The translations under genes and the position numbers were made by a program. The notes under the pieces are model-generated. The model saw only the letters and a program-made list of their open reading frames with translations. It ran no database searches and was not told the DNA's origin. From positions 1 through 44,970 of the forward strand of contig CAMTOS010000014.1 of the NCBI GenBank assembly GCA_947074195.1: a stretch of 44,970 nucleotides of DNA. Reading direction: 5' to 3'. Source of the stretch: an uncultured Bacteroides sp. GTDB lineage: Bacteria; Bacteroidota; Bacteroidia; Bacteroidales; Bacteroidaceae. This document shows, piece after piece, positions 25,916 to 35,609 of the stretch. Numbering within the stretch: the first letter of the stretch is position 1; each line of letters opens with the position of its first letter.

Positions 25916-28516
25916 CTAATTGGCCGTACCGAAATCGGTTTGTTGTTGTTCCACCTCTTCAAGAAGCTTCTGCTTTTCTTCTTCGGTCAATTGAGTTGCA
26001 TTACTACCCTGTGTGTTACGGTTTCTATTATTTATAGCTGATTGTTCTTCTACAAAACAGAAAGGAAACTCTGCCGGAATACTTTCGAATTCGATCTCAG
26101 CTTCGGAAGGTGCATGAGTTCCTTCGAACTGTACCTTTGCCGTTACTTTTATTTTGCCCGGGTTGCGGGTTGAACGCACTAATAACGGTGCCGAACCGAA
26201 TTCCACCGGACGAGGATTGGCATGAATCGTTTCATCACCGATAATTTCACCTTCCCCTTCTACCGTAAAGACAATGTTTTCTTTAGCGAGACGACGAACA
26301 TTGCCGTTATCATCTGTTACTTCAGCCACTACTACAATAAAGTCTGAGCCATTAGCAGTCAATGGTTTATTCAGTGAATCTACCGAAAGACGAAGTTTTG
26401 TGCTTCGGCGTGATGGCATTTTTGTTGTGCTGCAAACCACTTCTCCATTAATAATACCTTCGGCCTTCATGTTGACTTTCTGCCAGTTCTTTTGCAGATA
26501 ACTATAGTTACGTGCTTCCCAGAAATCCCATACGTCAGGGAAAACAACAGGAGGATTTAGCATATGTCCTTCTTCACGAACTACAGGTAATGTCCAGCTC
26601 TTCTCACCATCATAAACTGATAATCTCACTGAGTCGCAATTCGTAAATACGACCACATCTTTATCAGAGAATTGCGACATTTCATGAGTTATATAAATCA
26701 TCGGACCGCTTTCAATCATATCCGATTCAAAACTTGCAGGACTCTGACTACGGAACATATAATAGGCATATTTCGGCTGACGGAAAGCGTCGTAAATGCC
26801 GCCCCAGTATGGATCCGGATGATAGCCACGCTGATGATCGAACGGATGCCATTGTGCACCACCAATAAACTGACCGGTTGTGCGGTACATTTCATCATAG
26901 CTTTGGGCCAGCGATAAAGCCTGAATAGTTAACGGGCGTTCTCCCCAACTGCGGCTGGCACGATTATTATTGTTGTGCGCATACCAGTCGTCTACATTCT
27001 CACCAAATTCACGGGTAAAGATACACTGTTCCGGTTTGTCTTCTTTTTCATCATCACCCGGCCATGCATAGACCACATCGTAATGTTCTGTTACTCCGGC
27101 AGAGTGAACATCGGCAGCAGCCACAGGACGACCCGGGTAAGGAAATTCATCTTTTGTAATTTGCAATGCTTCTAAAGAGAAATCCAACGGGAAACGTGTT
27201 TCGTTCAGAATAGGTTCCCACATCAGTACACTGGTATGATTACGGTCACGACGAATAATCTCGCGCGTATTCTGCTGCGCACGTGCCCCGAAGATCGAAT
27301 CTTTATTCCAGTATTGCCAGCCCGGAGTGGCTACGATTACAAATAAACCAAGCTCATCACAGGCATCCATAAATGAAGGATCCTGCGGATAGTGCGCCGT
27401 ACGAATAATAGTACAACCCGCATCACGCAATCGCTTGGCATCACGCCATTGCTGTGAGTTAGGAGATGCATTACCTACATAAGCAAAATCCTGATGACGA
27501 TTGGCACCCACTAACTGACCATATGGTTCATCATTCAGCCAGAAGCCCTCTTTGCCTTTGAACTCTGCCTTGCGGATACCGATGCGTGTCATCCCACCAT
27601 CAAGCGTTTTATTTCCCTGTTTGATTCTTGACTGAACCTGATATAAATAAGGTGCGTTGGGCGACCACAAATGCGGATTACGTACCACAATCTTTTGCTG
27701 AACGGTTTTCTCTTCACCCGGTTGCAGACTTACACGCTCTGAAACAGTTTTGATCACTTTACCTGATTGGTCTGTCAATGTAGTTTCAACATTCACGGTG
27801 CGTACAACATTAGATTTATTGCCTACTTCAGTATTGACAAATACATCTGCACTTTTCTTGCTGATATTATCATAGTGAACGAATACACCTCCACCGGCAA
27901 CTTTATCAGCTTCAACAGCATCGGTAATGCTAACAGGAGATTTAGCAATCATCCAAACATCACGATAGATACCTCCATGATACGTAAAGTCGAGCGTATA
28001 CTGACGTTTGCCCGGAGGATAACTCTTGTCATCGCTATTATCAGTCATTACAGCAATGAGACAATTATCGCCCGGCTGAATACCATATTCATCTAAATTC
28101 ACGATGAAAGGCAGATAACCACCAATGTGTTCCTGAACCTTCTTTCCGTTCAGATAAATATCCTGTTTACCCATGGCTGCTTCGAAATGCAGAGATACAT
28201 TCTTCCCTTCAGCCTCAGCAGGCACCACAAAACGTTTACGATACCATGCCGGTCCCTGATAATTGCGATTACCACTTCCTTCGGCCGGCATCAACTCTAC
28301 GGTATGTGGAGTTGAAATCACTTCCCATGATGAATCATCGAAATCCAGTTTTTCAGCATCGGGCAGATCACCTTTATAGAAGCGCCATCCGGGATTAAAA
28401 TCATAAATCATTCGTCCACTGTTTTCCAGCGGATAGAAGCCGGCCACCGACGTATTCTGTTGTGCAGAAAGTGTAGCCGATAATAAAATAGCAAGCAGGA
28501 TAAATATCTTTCTCAT
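25916..28516 (-). CDS. GH2 family glycoside hydrolase (beta-galactosidase/beta-glucuronidase-like)
   Basis: The product is 866 residues with signal peptide MRKIFILLAILLSATLSA. It has the GH2 order: a jelly-roll domain (about 35-195, AWYRKRFVVP, HFEAAMGKQDIYLNGKKV), an immunoglobulin-like domain (about 215-315) and a TIM barrel (about 320-600). In the barrel, Glu439 in ILNET is the expected acid/base and Glu503 in TREFGEN the expected nucleophile. A further beta domain follows (about 690-830). The last 35 residues are rich in Asn, Gln and Glu (ending QQQTDFGTAN), probably a disordered or coiled tail. It is the last gene of the GH106 operon. Specificity within GH2 cannot be read from the sequence; for pectic side chains beta-galactose, alpha-arabinopyranose or beta-glucuronate are candidates. 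Confidence 0.88.
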   Translation of the reverse strand: MRKIFILLAILLSATLSAQQNTSVAGFYPLENSGRMIYDFNPGWRFYKGDLPDAEKLDFDDSSWEVISTPHTVELMPAEGSGNRNYQGPAWYRKRFVVPAEAEGKNVSLHFEAAMGKQDIYLNGKKVQEHIGGYLPFIVNLDEYGIQPGDNCLIAVMTDNSDDKSYPPGKRQYTLDFTYHGGIYRDVWMIAKSPVSITDAVEADKVAGGGVFVHYDNISKKSADVFVNTEVGNKSNVVRTVNVETTLTDQSGKVIKTVSERVSLQPGEEKTVQQKIVVRNPHLWSPNAPYLYQVQSRIKQGNKTLDGGMTRIGIRKAEFKGKEGFWLNDEPYGQLVGANRHQDFAYVGNASPNSQQWRDAKRLRDAGCTIIRTAHYPQDPSFMDACDELGLFVIVATPGWQYWNKDSIFGARAQQNTREIIRRDRNHTSVLMWEPILNETRFPLDFSLEALQITKDEFPYPGRPVAAADVHSAGVTEHYDVVYAWPGDDEKEDKPEQCIFTREFGENVDDWYAHNNNNRASRSWGERPLTIQALSLAQSYDEMYRTTGQFIGGAQWHPFDHQRGYHPDPYWGGIYDAFRQPKYAYYMFRSQSPASFESDMIESGPMIYITHEMSQFSDKDVVVFTNCDSVRLSVYDGEKSWTLPVVREEGHMLNPPVVFPDVWDFWEARNYSYLQKNWQKVNMKAEGIINGEVVCSTTKMPSRRSTKLRLSVDSLNKPLTANGSDFIVVVAEVTDDNGNVRRLAKENIVFTVEGEGEIIGDETIHANPRPVEFGSAPLLVRSTRNPGKIKVTAKVQFEGTHAPSEAEIEFESIPAEFPFCFVEEQSAINNRNRNTQGSNATQLTEEEKQKLLEEVEQQQTDFGTAN

Positions 28517-28544
28517 ATCGTATATTCTGTTATATCTGTTAGTG

Positions 28545-30791
28545 TTATTTATTTTGTGATTTCATTTCAAGCCAGTTGATGACATCTTTTTCCCGTTCTT
28601 TTGGAGTAACTTCAAGTTTTACAATCTTTCCGTCTTTCAATGTTGCTGCCACAGTCGTGTTATATGCTGCATGAAGTTTAAAACTGACATCCCAATTGGC
28701 CGGCCATGCAGGGAAAAGAAGAATCTGATCATCCACTTCCTGCATCAGCATTTCCTGCATACCGATCATTCCGCTGCCACCCCAGTTCAGGTCTGGTGTC
28801 CAGTCATAGCCGGGCCCCCAGAAAGCAGGGAAGCGATGCGGACCGTTACCCATTTTCTTTAATGTCAGGTCCACAGCCTCATCAGTTAGTCCTAAACAAG
28901 CCGCCCAGATATTATCCTGTTTCCAGCCGGTGTGCGTACGGAATTTCAAAGCATCGGGATCATAAGAATAGGTATTGATAGCTCTGTCTAAATCGGGTCT
29001 GCCCACGCCATAGTTTCTCCATGGGAAGATAGGATATAGTTGAGGAGTCTCAATATTATTAACACGCTCCCACGATTTAGCCGGAGCAATCATTTCTTTT
29101 CCATCGAGTGTGCGCAAAGGTATTTCGGGGATACGTTCCAGCAGATCAGGTTTAACCCCGGAAGATTCCAAAACCGAACGAAGTGCAGCAATAGTAGTTG
29201 CCGGATTGTGCGCCATTTTATACGTTTCACAAGCTGTACCCGGATAAATAATCAGATTGCCATCACCATCCAGATCTTTACGGCCACGCTTAGAAGCCAG
29301 TTGACGATAATGTTCATCGAAGAAAGTCACTACACTCTCGATCATCGGCAGATATTCGCTGATATCGGCATTATTATAGCGCTTTGTATCAAGAATCATC
29401 TGGCAAAATTCCAGCACGGTATCCCATTGATATTCCAGCCATGCATTATATTCAATACCCTTATCAAATTCGACAGGACGTTTGAAACCATATTCGGCAG
29501 GATTTGGCAATCCATAGTTTTCCAGTTGTTCGGTATAGCAGGCACCATCGTGATTCCAATAGACTTTACTTCTCAGCTCTACAGTCGGCAGCAGTCGGTT
29601 ATAGAAATCGAATTGCGATTTCATCATATCGAAATCACCACTTTTCAGCATAGGCCAGTAAACTAAGCGCTGATTCTGCGCCGTCATTGTACCACCACCC
29701 CATCGACGGAAATCAGGAGTAAAAGGCATTTTCGTATCAACATATACCGGATCAAACGTAAATAACCCACCATTGAATTTACTTGGGTCTTTACCGTAAG
29801 CATTACAGCCCAGCATATAACGAAACAAAGTATAGTTACGCGCAATGTCAGCAGCTTCCTGACTATCGCTTTCTATCCAGCTTCTTTTCCAGAATTCATT
29901 CCACCACTTGCGTGTAGCCGCTTTATCCTTTCGTGTATCAATTTTCTTTTCTGATGCGATAAGCAATTCATTCCATTGCGCTTCAGTTCCATTGTCAGTA
30001 TATAATGTAATGGTGAAATCGTGGTTACGACTCTTCTTTTCCGTTTGATAGATATATCCCTGATAATCGGTATCGGCATAAACATCGGATTTCGTCCCGT
30101 TATATTTTAAACCTGAACCAGATAGTTTACCACCAAACGTCAGATTCTTTAAAGGATTATACAGACTATCCTTTACCGATTCCAATCCTTGTTGCGCTAC
30201 AGATACATCGAATACAGTTTCTTCTGCATTGCGATGATAGAAAACCAAAGAATTATTACCGGCATTTACCACATCCGCTTTAGTTGCAATATCTTTTGGC
30301 AAAGCCCATTTATATGAACACTGCTGTCCTTCTACTTTCCGGATCGGGCGATCATTTACACGCCAGTTCTCATACACCACTTCTAATGTAGACGGAGTTT
30401 TGGTTTTGGCCTCAACATGCACTACAGGCTTAAAGACATCTACCCAAAGTGTGATTACTCCGTTGATGCCTTCTACCGTCATAAAGCCATCATTCAGATG
30501 CAACTCCTGGCGGAAGAAAACATCATTACCAAAAAGAGAAGGTTCAGTTATCACTCTGAAACGTCCTTGTTTCAATAAGGTATTGTTTTCATCGTACGAA
30601 CCGGTACGCGACAGATAGAAAAACAGTTCTCCGTTTTCCACCCACACATTCATACCGATATCGCCACCCCCAAGCGGCATAGATTCAGAAGAATTCGCAC
30701 TTTGCGAAGTCCAGATATAATTAGCAGGTTGTGCTCCTAAGGCAAACAAACCTGAAGTAATAAACAATAGAAATAAAAAATATCGTTTCAT
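28545..30791 (-). CDS. DUF5703-type, GH95-like secreted glycoside hydrolase (putative)
   Basis: The product is 748 residues with signal peptide MKRYFLFLLFITSGLFALG. The N-terminal part (about 20-260) opens with WTSQSANSSESMPLGGGDIG and GELFFYLSRTGSYDENN, as in GH95-like proteins with a DUF5703 domain. The rest looks like an alpha/alpha toroid: NYTLFRYMLGCNAYG, RRWGGGTMTAQNQRLVYWPML, YYPGTACE-type and FWGPGYDWTPDLNWGGSGM segments, closed by a small beta domain (DDQILLFPAWPANWDVSFKLH). GH95 enzymes remove alpha-L-fucose or alpha-L-galactose. I could not confirm the catalytic residues, so the activity is open. It sits between an acetylesterase gene and a GH2 gene with gaps of 26 and 28 bases, in an operon headed by GH106. 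The L-galactose catabolic operon nearby makes alpha-L-galactosidase an attractive but unproven possibility. Confidence 0.68.
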   Translation of the reverse strand: MKRYFLFLLFITSGLFALGAQPANYIWTSQSANSSESMPLGGGDIGMNVWVENGELFFYLSRTGSYDENNTLLKQGRFRVITEPSLFGNDVFFRQELHLNDGFMTVEGINGVITLWVDVFKPVVHVEAKTKTPSTLEVVYENWRVNDRPIRKVEGQQCSYKWALPKDIATKADVVNAGNNSLVFYHRNAEETVFDVSVAQQGLESVKDSLYNPLKNLTFGGKLSGSGLKYNGTKSDVYADTDYQGYIYQTEKKSRNHDFTITLYTDNGTEAQWNELLIASEKKIDTRKDKAATRKWWNEFWKRSWIESDSQEAADIARNYTLFRYMLGCNAYGKDPSKFNGGLFTFDPVYVDTKMPFTPDFRRWGGGTMTAQNQRLVYWPMLKSGDFDMMKSQFDFYNRLLPTVELRSKVYWNHDGACYTEQLENYGLPNPAEYGFKRPVEFDKGIEYNAWLEYQWDTVLEFCQMILDTKRYNNADISEYLPMIESVVTFFDEHYRQLASKRGRKDLDGDGNLIIYPGTACETYKMAHNPATTIAALRSVLESSGVKPDLLERIPEIPLRTLDGKEMIAPAKSWERVNNIETPQLYPIFPWRNYGVGRPDLDRAINTYSYDPDALKFRTHTGWKQDNIWAACLGLTDEAVDLTLKKMGNGPHRFPAFWGPGYDWTPDLNWGGSGMIGMQEMLMQEVDDQILLFPAWPANWDVSFKLHAAYNTTVAATLKDGKIVKLEVTPKEREKDVINWLEMKSQNK

Positions 30792-30817
30792 AGTTAAGTT
30801 TCAGCAAATAATAGAAA

Positions 30818-32257
30818 TTACTCTTCCCAGTTGTCCGAACGGAAAGAAGAGACTGGCAAATCTTCGCCAAACAAGTCACCTTTCACCCAGTTCTCAAAAG
30901 CATAACGCACAGCTACAGGCTGTGCCACACTATCGCTTTTTACCAGGACTTTACTTCTTTCAATCCATGCTTTAGCAGGATAGAACACGCGATCTTCACC
31001 GGCTACGGTAAAAAGTTGCGATTCGAATGTTCCATTGGCATTTACCCACATTGGCGCACGATCGAAACTTACCACAACAGTATCATTCTTAATTTCAATT
31101 CCCTTGTAAAGCGGACTTTCGGCTGTAATGCCTTTCATGCCATAAGTTTTAGTTAGTGCCAATCGGGCCAAACGTTCACCTGCAGCATATTTATTGGATG
31201 GATGAATGCATTTTTCCAAACCGGCATCCAGCAAAACCGCCATACCAACATTCTCATTCATCTGTTCAGCCTTTAACTGCTGTTCGCGAAGAAAAGCAGA
31301 ATTAATCACCTGTTTATTTTTGTCAGTTACCAATGCATAATCATAAGGAGCAATCTGACAGAAATAGAAAGGAAAATCACCTTGTCCCCAGTCACTTCTC
31401 CAGCCTTCAATCATTCTCGAAAACAAATCAGCATAGATTGGCGCACGATCATAATTCGTTTCTCCCTGATACCAGATAACGCCTTGAATTGCAACTCCCT
31501 TTATCGGAGCAATCATGCCATTGTAAAGCATAGTCGGAACCCGGTTCTTAGCCGAAAGATTCTCTTTGTTTTCAGGTATCGTGATATCCGGGAAAGCACG
31601 AAGCCAATCTTCGTTCATCCAGGCTTCACAGGAAGAACCGCCCCATGATGAAACGATTAATCCTACAGGAACATCAAGTTGCTGATTTAGCAGTTCACCA
31701 AAGTAATAAGCAGTCGCACTGAAGTCGCGTACACTTTCTGCATTCGCTTCTGCCCAGCTCCCCACTACATCAGTTTGTGGTTCAAAAGAGGCATTGCGTT
31801 TGATAGTGAATAGTCGGATATCGGAATTCTTACTTTGAAGCAGCGTTCTACCGCTATTTTCAACCGGCTGATTTTTAAAGCCTTTTATCGGCATCTCCAT
31901 GTTACTTTGTCCCGAGCAAAGCCATACTTCACCAATCATTATATTATCGAGAACCGTTTTCTTTCCATCGTTAAACGTAATGGTATATGGTCCGCCGGCT
32001 TCCGGAGTAGCGACTGCCAGTTTCCAGTTGCCTTCACCATCCGCTTTAACTGAATACGTCTTATTGTTCCAACTTGTGGTCACTTTTACCGTTGCATTAG
32101 GTGTGGCAGTACCCCACAAGTTCGCATTGGTTTGTTGTTGCAACACCATATTGCTGCTGAAAATAGCAGGTAGTTTTACTTCTGCACTGACTGTATTGCA
32201 GAGAGCAATAAGTAAGAATAATGCAATGAAGCGTAAAGTTGATATTCTTGTTTTCAT
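30818..32257 (-). CDS. Sialate O-acetylesterase-like SGNH esterase (probable pectin/rhamnogalacturonan acetylesterase)
   Basis: The product is 479 residues with a signal peptide (about 1-25, ending NTVSA). An N-terminal beta-sandwich (about 26-105) begins with LPAIFSSNMVLQQ, typical of this family. The SGNH domain has the nucleophile Ser118 in WLCSGQSNMEMP, GVIWYQGETNYD, and the catalytic His352 in CIHPSNKYAAGERLARLAL. The family removes acetyl groups from sugars, including sialic acid, xylan and pectic glycans. It is the second gene of the operon, 7 bases after GH106 and 26 before the GH95-like gene. Deacetylation of rhamnogalacturonan before rhamnosidase action is the most economical role here, by inference. 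No sialic-acid gene is nearby. Confidence 0.88.
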   Translation of the reverse strand: MKTRISTLRFIALFLLIALCNTVSAEVKLPAIFSSNMVLQQQTNANLWGTATPNATVKVTTSWNNKTYSVKADGEGNWKLAVATPEAGGPYTITFNDGKKTVLDNIMIGEVWLCSGQSNMEMPIKGFKNQPVENSGRTLLQSKNSDIRLFTIKRNASFEPQTDVVGSWAEANAESVRDFSATAYYFGELLNQQLDVPVGLIVSSWGGSSCEAWMNEDWLRAFPDITIPENKENLSAKNRVPTMLYNGMIAPIKGVAIQGVIWYQGETNYDRAPIYADLFSRMIEGWRSDWGQGDFPFYFCQIAPYDYALVTDKNKQVINSAFLREQQLKAEQMNENVGMAVLLDAGLEKCIHPSNKYAAGERLARLALTKTYGMKGITAESPLYKGIEIKNDTVVVSFDRAPMWVNANGTFESQLFTVAGEDRVFYPAKAWIERSKVLVKSDSVAQPVAVRYAFENWVKGDLFGEDLPVSSFRSDNWEE

Positions 32258-32264
32258 ATCCGAT

Positions 32265-35200
32265 TTAATATTTTCTGATAAATGTATAAGGTCCGAACCA
32301 TCCGGCAGGAATCAGTTGATCGCCGGGAAGACGATATTTGGCATTCGTCCAGATGCCTTCAAACGGCGCTTTGTCCTGATCCGAACCGCGCAATGCGTTT
32401 GCCCAGGTATTGGTCACATCAACCTGCAAAGTATTATTGCCTTTTTTCAATGCATCGGTAATATCAACTTCATAAGGCGATGTCCATGCCACGCCACACT
32501 CTTTGCCGTTCACAAAGACAGTAGCTACATTGGCAATATCGCCTAATTGAAGGTAGACTTTTCCCTGAGGAACAGATTTTAGTTTGAATGTTGTTTTATA
32601 TTCAGCGGTACCCGAATAGAATTTGATTTTTTCGTTCTCTTCTTTACTCCAGTCAAATAAAGTATCACGTTTCACTCGCTCACCGTTTTCTTTGAAAAGA
32701 ATATCCCAGTTTTTAATCGTTACCGGAATTTCTTCGGTTTGAATAGTCTCAACCGGAAGCATTTCTACACGTTTTTCTTTTGGGAATACCACGAATACAG
32801 AACCATTAGCAGGCAAGTTTAAATCGATTTCAGTACGATTATTCACTACTCTCCAGTTGGCTGGTGTAGTAATTTCTCCGGTTTGCGCATTCCACAATTC
32901 AGGTTGACGACCGGTCATACGGAATGATGCAGTAAACTGACGATTGCCTAATGCATTAATAGCAGATGAACTATTGAGTTTGCTACCGGACTGATCGGCG
33001 ATAAAATACAGATCCATCTCTTCGCCTCTGCGATGTGTCCATGCCATATTCGATGGTAATTCTACATCACGTTCAATGCCATAGACAGAAAAATCATCCT
33101 GAACATAAGGCAATGAAGGGATAACAACGCCTGCTTTGCGAAGCTGTTCTACTTTTGCTGCTGTTTCAGCAGATAAAGGAAGATTATCGGGATTCATCGG
33201 ATGAGCTTCAGGTAAAACCAGTACCGAATATTCCGCTCCACCGGGAAGTACAATTCGTCCATCTTTTGTCTCAGCTAAACGAATGAGAGCATCTTTATTT
33301 AGTGATTCATAAGCATAACCTCTTAGCGGATTCGTCCAGTCTTCAGGATCGGCCATGTTTGCAGAGTGTGTTACACCCACCGGACGAACACGTGTTGGTT
33401 GTCCTTCATTCGCCAGGCGTATACGCTCACTCTCCACACGCTCGCTACCAACAATACCCGGAAGCATCGGAACCAGTCTATCAGGGAGAATAGCACGGCG
33501 TGGCATCTCTTCGCCAGTGAAGACGGCTATATCTACTACAGGATTACCATATTGAAGTAAGGCCTGACAGCGGGCAATATAGTCTACAAAAGATTTACCT
33601 TCGCTCCACCAGGTCTGATCGCGCTGAAAAAACAAGCCGATACCATCGAGTGTCATACCCGGTGTTCTTTCTAACCATGGATTGTGCGTGTAAACGTGGA
33701 AGAAGAGTTTATTGATACCCAACGCAAAGTTGCGGTCCATCAATGGTTTCAATACAGCAGGATCTTCGTCCCACACACCACGAACTTGCGTAAAGCCTTC
33801 GGCCTGAATGATATTTTTACCGTAAACACGTGCGCCACTAATGGCGTCGAGCATATCGTTGGGTTTGTCGTGCGTCGGACTGTTTAACCAGAATTCGCCC
33901 ATCGGCAAATCTACATGCTGATAATGATACATGCCATCGCTCACCATAGTTGGCGAAACACATTCAGCAGAGAACTGACAATCCATCTCTTTGGCATATT
34001 GTGCCAGTGTTGTAAAGAATACATCGCTGATCAGTTCGTTAATGGTATTGCGAACATCCCGAAGCACTTCTTCACTTCTTGCGGTATTTTCCATCGGAAT
34101 GCCTGCAAGCAATGGCAAATAAGGCATCAGACTATAGCCTCGACGTTTTTCGAATTCAGCAGCAAAATTATTACTCCAGTTCTGACTACCACACTCCCAG
34201 CTATCCACATGCATATATTTCAAAACTTCCTGCGCAAGGCCCGGGTCGGTGTTGACAAACATTTGTCCGAACCAGTTCTGCAGTTGTTTCTTTACAGCAG
34301 CTTCACTGAACTTATCACACTCCAGACCTTTGGCACCTCCACCGGTTGCATTGGTATGTCCGGTAGCCGTATGCCCCATGCGAAGAATGCGCCACTCTCC
34401 TTTCGGAAGTTCGGCAGTCAGTTGTCCGTCAACAACAGGCACTTCTATGATTTCATCAGGTTGAACACATTCATTATCGGCCACTTCTTGTTGCGATGTT
34501 GCATTTGCCACACGCCACACCAGTCCGGCTTTGCCTTCCCACTGATGGATTTTAGGCGATGAGTGCAGCACGATATTTTTCAGACGAAGATTAGGGCTCC
34601 ACTTTGCCGCATCCAGATCTTCACTGCCCGGCTCACTGCCTTCGGGAGTCCATTCAAAACGGAAATATTTTGCGGTAGTTTCGGGAATAGCGTGAGTAGA
34701 CTGAAAGTCATTGTTCTGCCAGCCCTGACGAGCAGGGGTGAGCTGTTTCACTTCAGCAAATGTCTGACCATCCTGACTGCTCAACACTTTCAGACGATGC
34801 GCCTGGTAGTTGTTGCCCGAAAGAATAATCTCCACATTGCGTGCAGTGATCGGTTCAGCATATTCATATTGAATCCAGCAGGGAGCCGATGAGCGAAAAC
34901 GACCTTCATCGTCACGGGTAATTGTGCGTTTCTCCGCATAAGCCGGATGCTCTATCGTGCCATAAGTTACGGTAGGAATTTGTTTGGTATTTTCGGGTTG
35001 CTTATTCAACGGAATAGCGAAAGTCGCGATATCCTCATAATAGCCCTGATAACTTTGGGGTTGTGGTAAAGCAACTCTTTTTAGCGAACCACCATTTACA
35101 ATCGTATCGCTCCATACCACTTTTTGCATTGATTCCTCTGGAGTGATCCACGGACCGCCTGCCAGTGCAAAGCCATCACAAATATGCATCCCCATTTTCA

Positions 35201-35528
35201 GGCCAAGGCGTTTGGCTTCTTTAAAGCTATGGTTAATCATCTTCCACCACTCCGGCGAAAGTTGTTGTGCTTCCCCTTCGTACTGTGGGCCTTCCTGCAC
35301 TCCTTTAATCGGCATCAGGTAAGCGCCACCCAGTCCGACTTCCTTCATCGCTTCCAGATCGGCCGTAATTCCTTCGGGAGATACGGCACCAAACATCCAG
35401 TACCAGAAAGTCCAGGGTTTTGCATCGCCCTGAGGATTAGTAAATTGTTGTTGTATATTGGTTTGTGCTGCCAGATAGCTGCATGAAGTCAGCAGGCAAG
35501 CCGCAATAAAAAGTCTCTTTATATTCAT
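32265..35528 (-). CDS. GH106-like alpha-L-rhamnosidase
   Basis: The product is 1087 residues, the usual length for GH106. The signal region MNIKRLFIAACLLTSC allows either a lipoprotein (LTSC, Cys16) or an ordinary cleavage after YLAAQ. The body starts with PWTFWYWMFGAVSPEGITADLEAMKEVGLGG (given here only as a landmark near residue 38-68), a hallmark of the family's barrel. Further landmarks are MGMHICDGFALAGGPW, HVDSWECGSQNW, FSAECVSPTMVSDG and NIIQAEGFTQ, with acidic residues expected in catalysis. The C-terminal jelly roll (about 945-1080) has VFVNGKECGVAWTSPYEVD. GH106 enzymes release alpha-L-rhamnose from rhamnogalacturonan and its side chains. It heads a four-gene operon with a regulatory element at 35560-35585 in front. 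Confidence 0.88.
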   Translation of the reverse strand: MNIKRLFIAACLLTSCSYLAAQTNIQQQFTNPQGDAKPWTFWYWMFGAVSPEGITADLEAMKEVGLGGAYLMPIKGVQEGPQYEGEAQQLSPEWWKMINHSFKEAKRLGLKMGMHICDGFALAGGPWITPEESMQKVVWSDTIVNGGSLKRVALPQPQSYQGYYEDIATFAIPLNKQPENTKQIPTVTYGTIEHPAYAEKRTITRDDEGRFRSSAPCWIQYEYAEPITARNVEIILSGNNYQAHRLKVLSSQDGQTFAEVKQLTPARQGWQNNDFQSTHAIPETTAKYFRFEWTPEGSEPGSEDLDAAKWSPNLRLKNIVLHSSPKIHQWEGKAGLVWRVANATSQQEVADNECVQPDEIIEVPVVDGQLTAELPKGEWRILRMGHTATGHTNATGGGAKGLECDKFSEAAVKKQLQNWFGQMFVNTDPGLAQEVLKYMHVDSWECGSQNWSNNFAAEFEKRRGYSLMPYLPLLAGIPMENTARSEEVLRDVRNTINELISDVFFTTLAQYAKEMDCQFSAECVSPTMVSDGMYHYQHVDLPMGEFWLNSPTHDKPNDMLDAISGARVYGKNIIQAEGFTQVRGVWDEDPAVLKPLMDRNFALGINKLFFHVYTHNPWLERTPGMTLDGIGLFFQRDQTWWSEGKSFVDYIARCQALLQYGNPVVDIAVFTGEEMPRRAILPDRLVPMLPGIVGSERVESERIRLANEGQPTRVRPVGVTHSANMADPEDWTNPLRGYAYESLNKDALIRLAETKDGRIVLPGGAEYSVLVLPEAHPMNPDNLPLSAETAAKVEQLRKAGVVIPSLPYVQDDFSVYGIERDVELPSNMAWTHRRGEEMDLYFIADQSGSKLNSSSAINALGNRQFTASFRMTGRQPELWNAQTGEITTPANWRVVNNRTEIDLNLPANGSVFVVFPKEKRVEMLPVETIQTEEIPVTIKNWDILFKENGERVKRDTLFDWSKEENEKIKFYSGTAEYKTTFKLKSVPQGKVYLQLGDIANVATVFVNGKECGVAWTSPYEVDITDALKKGNNTLQVDVTNTWANALRGSDQDKAPFEGIWTNAKYRLPGDQLIPAGWFGPYTFIRKY

Positions 35529-35559
35529 CTCTCTCTTAAATTCTTTAATCTCTCTGAAA

Positions 35560-35585
35560 GACGTAAAGAAAAGAGATTTGTACCC
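35560..35585 (-). promoter_or_regulatory. Putative PUL operator (26 bp) upstream of the GH106 operon
   Basis: Reading toward GH106, the site is GGGTACAAAT-N12-CGTC, with 31 bases to the ATG at 35528. One base of the first half differs from GAGTAC. It implies that this operon is controlled together with the lyases and SusC/SusD. Confidence 0.48.
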
Positions 35586-35609
35586 GTATAAGGACGAAAG
35601 AAATGACCT

